From positions 2,634,492-2,698,491 of the forward strand of contig NZ_WUTY02000001.1 of the NCBI RefSeq assembly GCF_009828925.2: a stretch of DNA of 64,000 nucleotides, in the 5' to 3' direction. This DNA is from Methylicorpusculum oleiharenae (GTDB taxonomy: Bacteria > Pseudomonadota > Gammaproteobacteria > Methylococcales > Methylomonadaceae). Below the pieces are notes generated by a model. The model was not told where the DNA came from and searched no databases. It saw only the letters and a list, made by a program, of their open reading frames with translations. Positions 36,963-46,549 of this stretch are shown one piece after another (the stretch's first letter is position 1; each line of letters opens with the position of its first letter). The translations under genes were made by a program, and so were the position numbers.

Positions 36963-38341
36963 TCAGACAGCATCATTTAACCGATTTAGATGATCTGTTA
37001 CTTTCAGTACGGAATAAAAATTCAGCAAGCTATGTACAAGAAGCGATTATTGCTTATCGGACAGGAGCATACCGCGCAGCCATTACTTCGACATGGATTG
37101 CTGTTTGTTATGACATCGTTTCTAAACTTCGTGAACTAGATACTCAGAATGACAATGGGGCTGTAACGTTCATAAAAAATTTTGATGCTCAAATTAAAAA
37201 TAAAAATATACCTAAGCTACAAGATTTAGAAAATTCCTTATTAAAAAGAGCCTTAGAGGACTTCGAGTTTATTTCTGTCGATGAGCATAAAGACTTAGAG
37301 CGGCTTAAGGAAGACCGTAATCTATGTGCCCATCCTACATATACCGATAATCAATTACTGTTTCAACCAACACCAGAGTTGGTCAGAAGTCATATCGTTC
37401 ACTCTATCTTACATTTGTTACAAAGGCAGCCTGTTCAGGGCAAAAGTGCCATAGATAAAGTATGTGCTGACTTAGAAAGTAGAGCATTCCCTCAAACTCA
37501 AGAGGAAGTGTTTGAATTTTTGAATGACCGCTATTTGCGACGAGCAAAAGTAGCATTTGTCAGAAATCTTTTGATTGTTCTTCTTAAAAAGTTGTTTAGC
37601 GAGGATGTCTCTTATCCTGAGCGAATTATTTTCAGCATTCAAGCAATTGCACGGGCTCATTCAGAGATTTATTCGGATGTTATCCAACAAAAAATAGGCT
37701 CAATTTTCGAACAACTTAATGATCATAATATTGGAGCCATCTTTTTACTGCTACGGGCCGACCCTGGTGTGTGGGATAAGCTACAGCAAGCCCAAAGAAT
37801 TAAGATTAGTAGCTTCATTGGGTCATTACAAAACGATGATCTATCTGTTATTCGGAAGTACAATCCATACTTCTGTATGGATATACAAGATCTGCAGAAC
37901 AACCTCTTAGAGCTATATGAGCGGCTATCTAATCATGCAAAAATAGAAATTATCGAGAAAAGCCCTAGCAAATATTTATCAGGCAAGGCGATTGAAATGT
38001 TCTCAAATTCAAATAATTTTAGAAATGCTGAATATTTTGCTAGAACTACGTTGTTACCTATAGCACCCTTTCTATCCGCAGAACAAGTCATCGAAGCTAT
38101 CACTGCAACGAAAGAAAATGTTCAAATAAACTACGCTGGCGGCATACCTGAATATATTGCTGAGTTTTTTGAGTTAACTAAAAACCATCTTAGCGAAACC
38201 AGGCAGTCATGGATTGAATTTATTCAATCACGATTAGACAAGGAAAAGCCCGACGATCATCACTATGTATACCCTAAATTACAAGCATTGATGCATAGTT
38301 CGGGTATCACCTGGGATGCACAACAAGACAAAACCAATTAA
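36959..38341 (+). CDS. HEPN-like protein of BREX-like operon
   Basis: 460 residues, all-helical appearance. The N-terminal region has AIIAYRTGAYRAAITSTWIA followed by KEDRNLCAHPTY at about 115-125, whose R-x4-H (RNLCAH) fits the HEPN ribonuclease signature. The remainder is a helical repeat-like segment with no motif I know. In defence operons HEPN proteins often act as RNases or toxic effectors. The start overlaps the pglZ stop (ATGA) and the stop lies 8 bp before the methylase gene. The assignment is inferred from the motif only. Confidence 0.55.
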   Translation: MIRQHHLTDLDDLLLSVRNKNSASYVQEAIIAYRTGAYRAAITSTWIAVCYDIVSKLRELDTQNDNGAVTFIKNFDAQIKNKNIPKLQDLENSLLKRALEDFEFISVDEHKDLERLKEDRNLCAHPTYTDNQLLFQPTPELVRSHIVHSILHLLQRQPVQGKSAIDKVCADLESRAFPQTQEEVFEFLNDRYLRRAKVAFVRNLLIVLLKKLFSEDVSYPERIIFSIQAIARAHSEIYSDVIQQKIGSIFEQLNDHNIGAIFLLLRADPGVWDKLQQAQRIKISSFIGSLQNDDLSVIRKYNPYFCMDIQDLQNNLLELYERLSNHAKIEIIEKSPSKYLSGKAIEMFSNSNNFRNAEYFARTTLLPIAPFLSAEQVIEAITATKENVQINYAGGIPEYIAEFFELTKNHLSETRQSWIEFIQSRLDKEKPDDHHYVYPKLQALMHSSGITWDAQQDKTN

Positions 38342-38349
38342 GGAACGAA

Positions 38350-41300
38350 ATGGCTAGCAAAACCCAAGCTGGAATCATTGCTGAACAAGTTGCGGAAGCG
38401 GTAAACGCGGGTGCGGAGTTGCATTTGGAATCCGTGGATTTTAGCGATCCGAATCGGCCAAAGACCTGTTTGGAAGTGGATTTTCCGATATTACCGATCA
38501 ATCAGATTGCCCAAATTGAAGGCAATGCGGGTAAGCCTATTTATCAAATGTCCAAATGGTGGGCGCGTCGACGGTCCAGTGTGTTTCGCTCGATCTTGAT
38601 TGCGGCTGCTACCAAAGCGCCGGATGATCCGGCGGAAGCCGCTAAATTGGTTTGGGATTCTTATTACGGTAATCACCAACACAACGAAGCCTTCCGCAAA
38701 TTGAAGGTGGCCGACATATTTATGGGTGGCGGCACGACCTTGGTGGAGGGCGCGCGTTTGGGGATGCAGATGGTCGGTAACGACCTGAATCCCGTCGCCT
38801 GGCTGGTGGTAAAAAACGAATTAGCCGATGTCGATCTGGATGAAGTGCAAAAGCTGTTCGATCATATCGAGCGGGAAGTTAAGCCTCAAATCATGCCGTT
38901 TTACGCCTGCGAAGGCCCGAACGGTGAAAAAGGCGTTTGGACGAAGTTATCGACCAACGAAGTGATGGGCGATAACTTCGATCCCTTGGCGCTGACACCT
39001 GACGAGCGCAAAGACTATGCCTACGAAGGGCCGGAAGTGATTTACACCTTTTGGGCGAAACATGGGCCTTGTTCCGTGCCTGGTTGCGGGCATAGGACCC
39101 CATTGATGTCCAGCCCTGTAGTGGCAATCAAATCACTATCGATAAAAGCTTGGCTGGGCGTAAGCTGCGGCAAATGTCATGAATCATTCGATGTCGAACA
39201 GCGAGAAGCACGCATGGCACCGGACGTGCCGTTGGTGGTCACTGATTCGGAAGTGCCGTATGCGCTCATGGATAGTGAAGGTCATTACCGTTGTCCGCGT
39301 TGCCAGCATGAGTACCAGGATTTCAAAGCGGCCAAGACCAATGAATCGATTTTGTTACCTAAAAAACTGCTTAACAATAAAAAAGTTGAATTAACCTTAT
39401 TAATTCATCCAGATTGGCTAAGAGGAATACCTGGCAAAGATAAGCTAGGCATGCTTGGTGGAGCCGTAAACAGTGATATTGAAGGAACATGTCGATGGAA
39501 TATTGCCAGGAATGAACGCCAGACATTTATAGAAGTCCGTGGAGCCTTAGATTCGACTGTTTATCTTGATAGTCGCCCATTAGAAACTAATCAAGGCTGC
39601 ATACCCAAGGATGCGCATTTTATTTGTCAAGCAGATACTTGTGGTAAAGAACAGAAAACGCTTCATTCTCTTCAAGAAAGCGGAGATTCTGCTTTTTTCT
39701 CATTGTTAGCGATTCAGGGGTATTCGGCAAAATTGGAGAAATCCGATAACCCGTATAGGGGGCGTTTTTTTATTTGTCCAAGTAACAAAGATGTTAGACG
39801 ATTAAATGCTGCAATAATCGAATGGCATGTAAGAAAGGACGATGATTTAAAAAAATACTGGCCAAAATCTGAAATTCCATATGGATTGAAAACGCATATT
39901 AAAGACCCCTTGCCAAAGCATGGCTATAGCAAATGGGAGCACCTTTTTAATCCTCGTCAATTAATTCTGCACTCGCTAATCTTAAAGGCTATTGATGAAG
40001 CCCATGGTTTTACATCTGAGGCAATTGACTTTGTTCTAGGAGCTTTTCAACAATATCTCACGTATCAAAATATGTTTTGCTTTTGGCATAAATCGAAAGA
40101 TCACTTTGCCCCATTTCTTTCAAATAACAATCTAAACCAGAAAAATATTTGTATTGAAGTTGGAGTTTTTTCACCGATAGGTTATGGGCCTTGGCGATCA
40201 GCAAAGAATCCAATACTTGAATCTATTCCTTGGATGAAAAACCCTTGGGAATTAGTTCCCACTGAACTAATTAAAGCAAAAAACAAAGAACTTTCTGGCA
40301 AGATAAAATCAAAGAGTTTTAAAGTCTATCCTGGTGATCGTTTATTGCCCCATAAAGCAATATCCCAAGGGTCTTCAACTGAATTACGACAGTATGATTC
40401 TGATAGTATCGATTTGGTTGTGACTGATCCCCCGTTTAGTGGATTATTTCAATATGCAGAGTTTGCAGATTTTTCATATGTCTGGCTGAGACTTTTGTTA
40501 AAAGAAAAATATCCAGAAATATTTAATCCTGAATTTACGCCAAAAACATTAGAAGCAGTAGCGAATGAAGCCCGCAATCCAGATGATGCCGATGATTTCT
40601 ATAAGAGAGTTTTAACAAATTGTTGGAAGGAAGCTCACCGACTTCTCAAACGATCTGGAATTCTGGCGTTTACATTTCACCATAGTGAAGATGATCCTTG
40701 GGTTGATGTTTTAGAAAGTTTATTCCAGGCTGGCTTTTATCTTGAGGCCACTTATCCAGTTAGAAGCGATGAAACCAAAGGTGATAAAGCACAGTTTGGT
40801 TCTCAAAAGATTGAATACGACATCATTCATGTCTGTCGAAAACGCACGGAAGAACCCACTCGCATCAGTTGGGCCAAACTGCGCCGCAGAATTTTGTCGG
40901 ATGTTCGGCAATTGCAGAATATTCTGGAACATCATCAAAACGAAGGCTTACCCAGGGCTGATATTCAGGTGATTAAGCGAGGTAAAGCGTTGGAGTATTT
41001 TTCCCGCCATTACGGACAAGTCTATGTCGAAGAAGGCCGGGAGTTTACCGTTAAAGAAGCGCTGGTCGGTATCAATCAAATTTTGGATGACCAGGATGAA
41101 GGCGAATCCGGCAGCACGCCGGTCAATTGCGAACCCATCACGCGGCAATTTTTGCGTATTTTTGCTGGTACGCCAGAAGTGCCGCGCGACCATATGCAGA
41201 AGTTCTTGCGCGGTACCGGCATAGGCCCCAGTGATTTTGTCGAACGGGGTTGGTGTGAGGAAAAGAAAAAAATCTTCCATTGGTTGTCCCCGCTGACATT

Positions 41301-41589
41301 TGCGCAAGCCAATAGCCAAAAAGCCAAGTCCTTAAGCAGAGACATGGATCAAGCCATGTTGCTGATTGGCGCTTGTTACCCGGATAGTGGGATTCAGGTT
41401 AAAAAGCTGTTGGATGAAGACTTCAAGCCGCATCCTGCCTTGGGCGATTTATTGGGTTGGCTGGTCACAAAGGGCGGCAGTTTGGAATTACGAAATGCCG
41501 CAATCACTGCCCGACAACTGTATAACAATTGGGCTGCACAGCATCAGGCTGTGATTCAAAAACAAATGTCGTTGTTTGACATGGACTAA
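38350..41589 (+). CDS. DUF1156 adenine-specific DNA methylase with zinc ribbons (PglXI type)
   Basis: 1079 residues. The N-terminal DUF1156 region has LPINQIAQIEGNAGKPIYQM and SKWWARRRSSVFRSIL. The SAM-binding motif is IFMGGGTTLVEGARLGMQMV with ND after it, zinc ribbons include CSVPGCGH ... CGKCH and YRCPRCQHEYQ, and the catalytic motif IV is DLVVTDPPFSGL with DPPF near residue 700. This is the family of BREX type 3 PglXI and predicts N6-adenine methylation to mark host DNA. It lies directly after the HEPN-like gene. All key motifs are intact. Confidence 0.9.
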   Translation: MASKTQAGIIAEQVAEAVNAGAELHLESVDFSDPNRPKTCLEVDFPILPINQIAQIEGNAGKPIYQMSKWWARRRSSVFRSILIAAATKAPDDPAEAAKLVWDSYYGNHQHNEAFRKLKVADIFMGGGTTLVEGARLGMQMVGNDLNPVAWLVVKNELADVDLDEVQKLFDHIEREVKPQIMPFYACEGPNGEKGVWTKLSTNEVMGDNFDPLALTPDERKDYAYEGPEVIYTFWAKHGPCSVPGCGHRTPLMSSPVVAIKSLSIKAWLGVSCGKCHESFDVEQREARMAPDVPLVVTDSEVPYALMDSEGHYRCPRCQHEYQDFKAAKTNESILLPKKLLNNKKVELTLLIHPDWLRGIPGKDKLGMLGGAVNSDIEGTCRWNIARNERQTFIEVRGALDSTVYLDSRPLETNQGCIPKDAHFICQADTCGKEQKTLHSLQESGDSAFFSLLAIQGYSAKLEKSDNPYRGRFFICPSNKDVRRLNAAIIEWHVRKDDDLKKYWPKSEIPYGLKTHIKDPLPKHGYSKWEHLFNPRQLILHSLILKAIDEAHGFTSEAIDFVLGAFQQYLTYQNMFCFWHKSKDHFAPFLSNNNLNQKNICIEVGVFSPIGYGPWRSAKNPILESIPWMKNPWELVPTELIKAKNKELSGKIKSKSFKVYPGDRLLPHKAISQGSSTELRQYDSDSIDLVVTDPPFSGLFQYAEFADFSYVWLRLLLKEKYPEIFNPEFTPKTLEAVANEARNPDDADDFYKRVLTNCWKEAHRLLKRSGILAFTFHHSEDDPWVDVLESLFQAGFYLEATYPVRSDETKGDKAQFGSQKIEYDIIHVCRKRTEEPTRISWAKLRRRILSDVRQLQNILEHHQNEGLPRADIQVIKRGKALEYFSRHYGQVYVEEGREFTVKEALVGINQILDDQDEGESGSTPVNCEPITRQFLRIFAGTPEVPRDHMQKFLRGTGIGPSDFVERGWCEEKKKIFHWLSPLTFAQANSQKAKSLSRDMDQAMLLIGACYPDSGIQVKKLLDEDFKPHPALGDLLGWLVTKGGSLELRNAAITARQLYNNWAAQHQAVIQKQMSLFDMD

Positions 41590-41624
41590 CTGGGCCGACG
41601 TTTAATCTTTATTGGAGAGCCAAG

Positions 41625-41873
41625 ATGCAACTGATCGTTAATTATCCCGAACAATTACCCGATGCCCTGCAACAATCGCCGTCGCAGTTCGAGCATGAGG
41701 CCAAGATGGCGATGGCGGTGAAACTGTATGAAATGAAGCGCATTTCCAGCGGTATGGCCGCCGTGTTGGTGGGCATGGAACGGGTGGAGTTTTTGCTGGA
41801 TTTACACCGTTACGGTGTGGCTGCTATTGATTTGAGCGAGGATGAATTGCTGGCGGATATGAGCAATGCCTGA
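41625..41873 (+). CDS. UPF0175 antitoxin
   Basis: 82 residues matching the UPF0175 family: FEHEAKMAMAVKLYEMKRIS and SGMAAVLVGMERVEFLL followed by YGV, a small helix-rich DNA-binding antitoxin. GGAGAG lies 9 bases before the start. It overlaps the toxin gene by 8 bases. The pair sits inside the BREX-like operon, so loss of the operon would release the toxin. Confidence 0.85.
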   Translation: MQLIVNYPEQLPDALQQSPSQFEHEAKMAMAVKLYEMKRISSGMAAVLVGMERVEFLLDLHRYGVAAIDLSEDELLADMSNA

Positions 41874-42360
41874 TACCAAGGAAATTGTCATCAACACCAC
41901 GCCCATCCTGTCGTTGATCGCGGCGACCGGCACATTGGACATGCTGCCGTTGTTGTATAGCCGGGTGTGGGTGCCTTGGGAAGTGTGTCGGGAAATCCAC
42001 GTTGGCGGCGCCGATGGTTTTGCGGTGAGCGAATTTCAACAGGCCGATTGGTTATTCAAACAAAATCAGCCTGTCTCCCTTCCGCCCTTGTTGCGAAACT
42101 CTTTAGATGCCGGAGAAGCGGCTGTCATTCAGTTGGCTTTGCAGGAAGGCATTCCTTTGGTCGCGATTGATGAGAGCGTCGGCCGCCGTTTTGCGCGCTT
42201 ATCCGGTCTTACGTTGACCGGATCGATTGGCATTTTGTTGAAAGCCAAGAGTCTGGGTTATCCTGTCAAGATTGCGGATGCCGTGCAGCGGATGCGGCAA
42301 CGGGGTATTTGGTTGAGCGATAAGGTTGTGGATTTTGCTTTGCGTGAAGCGGGCGAGTGA
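41866..42360 (+). CDS. DUF3368 PIN-like toxin
   Basis: 164 residues with the DUF3368 form of the PIN fold: IVINTTPILSLIA at the start (Asn-Thr-Thr-Pro in place of the usual Asp), SLDAGEAAVIQLAL (Asp/Glu) and VAIDESVGRRFARLSGLTLT (Asp). It predicts an RNase toxin bound by the UPF0175 protein encoded by the overlapping gene upstream. Confidence 0.85.
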   Translation: MPDTKEIVINTTPILSLIAATGTLDMLPLLYSRVWVPWEVCREIHVGGADGFAVSEFQQADWLFKQNQPVSLPPLLRNSLDAGEAAVIQLALQEGIPLVAIDESVGRRFARLSGLTLTGSIGILLKAKSLGYPVKIADAVQRMRQRGIWLSDKVVDFALREAGE

Positions 42361-42446
42361 GTGAGTATTAGTTGCAGGGATCAGTGAATGAAACAACAAA
42401 CAGTTTGCAATCAAGTATTGGCGATTAAATTTTCATCGGGGGCCCA

Positions 42447-42947
42447 ATGAATCAGGCGTTGAACGATGATGTTTGGAAACGCCGAGGCATCAGCATTTTG
42501 TGGGATGGCGACACTCTGGGGCATTTGCAAGCGACCGATAAGGTCATCAGTTTGCGGCGATTTTTTGAATTTTACGAAACCAATTGGCCGGAAGACGAGA
42601 TTCCGTTTATCAATAACGACGCGCTGATGGTTGCTGGCCTGGATGTGATGATCGATGCGCTGGAACCGGATGAAGCGGTTGACTGGGTGGAACAGCAGGT
42701 CTATAGCAAAATTCAAAGCTTTCAATCCTGTTTTGATCGCTGTGCTTTGATTTTTTGGATGGCGGATAAAAGCCGCTGGAAAGAGAATGCCGGTGAAATC
42801 AGTTACGACTGGTGGTTGAGCGGTAAATATAAAGATCAAACCTTTCCGATCGGACGCTGTATCTGGAACGGAGCGCAAAACGGCGTGAGGCGCATTGAGT
42901 CGCAACAAGGGCAATGGCTCGGTCTTTATCACCCGCGAATTTCGTAA
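42447..42947 (+). CDS. Hypothetical protein before the SNF2 helicase
   Basis: 166 residues, unrecognised. It starts after GGGGG at 42438-42442 and ends 3 bp before the helicase gene, so it must be made with it. Acidic middle with ISLRRFFEFYETNWPEDEIP, and a C-terminal SYDWWLSGKYKDQTFPIGRC. No membrane segment or catalytic motif. The tight coupling suggests a small partner subunit of the helicase. Confidence 0.7.
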   Translation: MNQALNDDVWKRRGISILWDGDTLGHLQATDKVISLRRFFEFYETNWPEDEIPFINNDALMVAGLDVMIDALEPDEAVDWVEQQVYSKIQSFQSCFDRCALIFWMADKSRWKENAGEISYDWWLSGKYKDQTFPIGRCIWNGAQNGVRRIESQQGQWLGLYHPRIS

Positions 42948-42950
42948 ATC

Positions 42951-45689
42951 ATGATGCAGATAAAACCCGGTGATCGCGTCAAGCACGCGGCTTTTGGCCA
43001 AGGCGTTGTCATTAGCCTGGCAGATGGTTACGCGCGCGTATTTTTTGCCGATGGTGAGCGGCAAGTTCCGTTACCGGCGCTGGAACCGGTTTTAGGCCGT
43101 AATGAAACCGTCGTAACTTATGCGCGTGGCGGCGAACAACGGGCGATAAAGGCTTGGTTATGTTGGAAAGCGCATGAATTGCCGTTATTGGATAGCGCCA
43201 GTTCGTTAACCTCTGCAAAAATCGATCTGCTGCCGCATCAGGTGGTTTTGACTCATCATGTCGCTACCTCGATGCCGCGCCGGTTTTTGATCGCGGATGA
43301 AGTGGGGCTGGGTAAAACAATTGAAACCGCGTTGATCCTTCGAGAATTAGCCAGCCGGGGTGAATTAGGACGGGCTTTGATGGTGGTGCCTGCCGGTTTG
43401 GTAAATAACTGGCATCGCGAGTTAAACGAAGTCTTTAATTTAAACTTCGAAATCTTTGGCCGCGAAGGCGATGTCAGCGACCGACGAACCAACGCGTTTG
43501 CCAAGCACAATTTGCTGATTGCCAGCATTGACACCCTCAAGCGGGCCGAACGAATCAAAAAGTTATTGGATGCCCCAATGTGGGATTTGGTGGTGTTTGA
43601 TGAGGCGCATCATTTAACGGCCTATAAACAGGGCAATAAAATCAGGAAGACCCAGAATTACAAACTGGCGGAAACCCTGCGTGACCATAGCCGCGATTTA
43701 ATTCTGCTTTCCGCAACGCCGCACCAAGGGGATCATTTCCGTTTCTGGAAATTGATTCAGCTTTTAGACCCTATTCTGTTCGAAGACGAAGTTGAAATGC
43801 TGGAGCATCGTCATCGGTTAAATTCCGTGGTGATTCGGCGTACCAAGGCGGATGCCTGTCGCGCTGATGGCTCGACGCTGTTTGCTCGGCGTTGGGTTCA
43901 TACCGAAGCGTTTGTCATGTCCGATGCGGAGCGGCTGTTTTATCAAGCGTTGAACGAATACCTGCGTGATGGTTTTGCGCTGGCCAAGAAGATGGGCGGC
44001 AAAGGTCGGGCGCTGGGCTTCGTTATGACCATTTTCCAAAAAATCGCCGCTTCAAGCTTTGCCGCTGTGTATCGTACCTTGCGCCGCAGGTTATTGGCGC
44101 TAACGATCCATGAAGGTCTGATGCATGATCTGAATTTGGATATTGAAGCAAGGGACCAAGCTTTTCGGGAAGCCAAGGAAATTATCCGCGTTGACTTTGG
44201 TTTGAGTAATGAGCGTATCGATGACCTTGAAGTCGATCGTATCCTCAGTGATGCCAAGCTGAAAGTATTGAAGAAACTCGATGAAGACGAACTAGCATTG
44301 GCATCCGACGAATACAGCGATGAGGTCGAAACCGCTGCGGCTGAAGAGATGGCGATGAATGTGATTGCTGTCGCCTTGCCGGAAGAAAGGTTGCGTATTA
44401 AAGAATTGCTGCAATTTTTTCCGGAGAGCCAGGAAACCAAGGTCGATAAATTGATTGGGGCGTTGGGTGTATTGTGGGAACAGAATCTTGAAGAGCGAGT
44501 CGTCATTTTTGCCACCTATTTGGGGACGGTGGAAATGCTCAGCGAGCGCATAGACGCTGCTTATCCAGACCAAGGAATTGTGGTATTAAAGGGTGGTGAC
44601 CATGGCAGTAAGGTCGCCGCCGAGAAGCGATTTAAACAAGCCAACGGGCCGCGGGTTATGATTTGCACCGCTGCTGGCCGCGAAGGGATCAATCTCCAGC
44701 ATGCGCGTATCTTGTTTAATTTTGATTTGCCGTGGAACCCGATGGATGTCGAGCAACGGATTGGCCGAATTCATCGCTACGGCCAACGCGATACGGCGCA
44801 GGTTTATAACCTGGTGTTGGGTGATACCATCGAAGGCCGGATTTATCTGTTGCTGGATGACAAGCTGAAGGAAATTGCGTTGACGCTGGGCAAAGTCGAT
44901 GAGCGCGGCAACGTGGCGGAAGATTTGCGCTCGCAAATATTGGGTCAATTGTCGGAGCGTATCAAATACCAGGAGTTATACGCAGAAGCCTTGCAAGACC
45001 CTGAATTAAAGCGTACCCGGTTAGAATTGGATGCCGCGATGCGGAATGCCAGCCAAGCGCGGGATGTCGTTTTTGAGTTATTCCAGGATTTGGAACGCTT
45101 TAGTTTGGATGACTATGCGCCGTTATCGAAGGTCAGCGAGAGCATGGACGAGTTGGTTGATTTCATCGTTAAGGCATGCGACCAGGATAGTTACAAATTC
45201 ACGCGAGTTGATGATGTTCACTATGAATTGCGGGACGACAAAAATCAGCTAATGGCTCAGTTCACGGTAGACAGAGATAAGGCGAATGAATCCGAACATT
45301 TGCATCTGGTTGGCTTGGATCACCCTTTTATTGAAACGCTTTTAAGACGTTACCGGCAGCTTCCTGCTGAAGAAATTGGTATTGCGGTCAAGGCTAACGG
45401 AACCAATGGTGTTTTGTCGATTTGGGAAATAGAAACCCATAACGACAAGGGGCATGATGTTCATTCAATATTAAAACTCGCAGTTGATCAGAATGGGAAC
45501 CGGCTGCCGATTGTGGAAAAGCATGCGGAAGCCTATTTTCAAAAACCAGCGAATGATGCTTCCGAGAATAACCTGGCGTTACTGCCCAAATTAGAGACTG
45601 TTGTTGAGCGGGAACTTAAGTTTCGGGGGATCGTAAAAGAAGGACAACCGTATTCGGCTAGTTTAGTTGGGTGGTTGGATGTTTCTTAA
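42951..45689 (+). CDS. SNF2/RapA-type helicase of BREX-like operon (BrxHII type)
   Basis: 912 residues. It has an N-terminal small beta domain (KPGDRVKHAAFGQGVVISLA, as in UvrD-tudor-like folds), then SF2 motor motifs LIADEVGLGKTIETALILRE (Walker A), LVVFDEAHHL (DEAH), LLSATPHQGD, and half 2 with CTAAGREGINLQHARILFNF and GRIHRYGQRDTAQVYNLV. It resembles BrxHII and also DrmD of DISARM, but no other DISARM genes are present. It would remodel or translocate on DNA during exclusion of phage DNA. Confidence 0.85.
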   Translation: MMQIKPGDRVKHAAFGQGVVISLADGYARVFFADGERQVPLPALEPVLGRNETVVTYARGGEQRAIKAWLCWKAHELPLLDSASSLTSAKIDLLPHQVVLTHHVATSMPRRFLIADEVGLGKTIETALILRELASRGELGRALMVVPAGLVNNWHRELNEVFNLNFEIFGREGDVSDRRTNAFAKHNLLIASIDTLKRAERIKKLLDAPMWDLVVFDEAHHLTAYKQGNKIRKTQNYKLAETLRDHSRDLILLSATPHQGDHFRFWKLIQLLDPILFEDEVEMLEHRHRLNSVVIRRTKADACRADGSTLFARRWVHTEAFVMSDAERLFYQALNEYLRDGFALAKKMGGKGRALGFVMTIFQKIAASSFAAVYRTLRRRLLALTIHEGLMHDLNLDIEARDQAFREAKEIIRVDFGLSNERIDDLEVDRILSDAKLKVLKKLDEDELALASDEYSDEVETAAAEEMAMNVIAVALPEERLRIKELLQFFPESQETKVDKLIGALGVLWEQNLEERVVIFATYLGTVEMLSERIDAAYPDQGIVVLKGGDHGSKVAAEKRFKQANGPRVMICTAAGREGINLQHARILFNFDLPWNPMDVEQRIGRIHRYGQRDTAQVYNLVLGDTIEGRIYLLLDDKLKEIALTLGKVDERGNVAEDLRSQILGQLSERIKYQELYAEALQDPELKRTRLELDAAMRNASQARDVVFELFQDLERFSLDDYAPLSKVSESMDELVDFIVKACDQDSYKFTRVDDVHYELRDDKNQLMAQFTVDRDKANESEHLHLVGLDHPFIETLLRRYRQLPAEEIGIAVKANGTNGVLSIWEIETHNDKGHDVHSILKLAVDQNGNRLPIVEKHAEAYFQKPANDASENNLALLPKLETVVERELKFRGIVKEGQPYSASLVGWLDVS

Positions 45690-45764
45690 ACTGGGCGGAC
45701 GAGTTGGACTCTTGGGCGGCTTGTTCCGTGTTACTTGAAAGGACTGATTTGAACCGCAAAAAAA

Positions 45765-46352
45765 ATGGCAATAATCCATCACGATGTTCATCCCCATTTA
45801 AACTACTTTCTTTGCCTGGAATTAGACATTCTTGGGATTTCTCGCTGGATCGAGTTTTCACCGGACAACGAAAGTGTTTATTCGATTGAGTTAGCGCGAC
45901 TGCTCATGACTGCCGCTTCAGAGGCAGATGTTTTAGCGAAGGGGCTATGCCGTATTATTGATGCTACTCGCAGTGCCGGTAGCATCAATGCATATCAATC
46001 GGTTTTATGTGAAGCTTTTCCTACATTACCGGATTCGTTGGTTGAAATTCCGCGCTTTGGACTGGAATTTCGTCCTTGGTCAAATTGGCACGAACCAGAT
46101 TCTCCTCCTGATTGGTGGACAGGCAATAACAAAGTCAAACACCACAGAGCTGAACACTTTAAACAAGCTAACCTGAAGAATGTTCTGAATGCCAGCGCAG
46201 GGTTGCTGGTATTATTAATTTTATATCACCGCTCTCAAGGAAATACGCATTTTCCGCAGTTGAATCTATTTCGACCAAGAAGTTTCGCGAGTCAAGATGG
46301 TCATTCGTTTTATATCGCTATTCCGGACGGGGCTACTGTTACCTGGGAATGA
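45765..46352 (+). CDS. Hypothetical protein at the end of the BREX-like operon
   Basis: 195 residues with no recognised family. It begins MAIIHHDVHPHLNYF, then has a helical region and a segment FGLEFRPWSNWHEPDSPPDW with several Trp, and VKHHRAEHFKQANLKNVLNA before a hydrophobic helix. The arrangement (RAEHFKQANL) is a little like HEPN-type proteins. It follows the helicase by 75 bp and is likely part of the same transcript. Confidence 0.55.
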   Translation: MAIIHHDVHPHLNYFLCLELDILGISRWIEFSPDNESVYSIELARLLMTAASEADVLAKGLCRIIDATRSAGSINAYQSVLCEAFPTLPDSLVEIPRFGLEFRPWSNWHEPDSPPDWWTGNNKVKHHRAEHFKQANLKNVLNASAGLLVLLILYHRSQGNTHFPQLNLFRPRSFASQDGHSFYIAIPDGATVTWE

Positions 46353-46549
46353 GAAATATGCTATTTCATGATTTTCGTAAAGAGATGCTCCTGGCATTTT
46401 GGACAGCAATTGTCACCAGATTCAAGCCCTTCCCATTGGACCCCACACATGATGTTAGATCCCTTTTTTGATGCGACGTTATGCTGTAAAAAATCAGTGA
46501 GGTTTCTCGATAAGTTTGTGTAGGGATCTTTGAAACAGGATCGAGTTAA

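Noticed and set aside
33284-46352. DISARM system
   Set aside because: The helicase could resemble DrmD, but there is no DrmA, DrmB (DUF1998) or phospholipase-D gene, while PglZ and a DUF1156 methylase are present.
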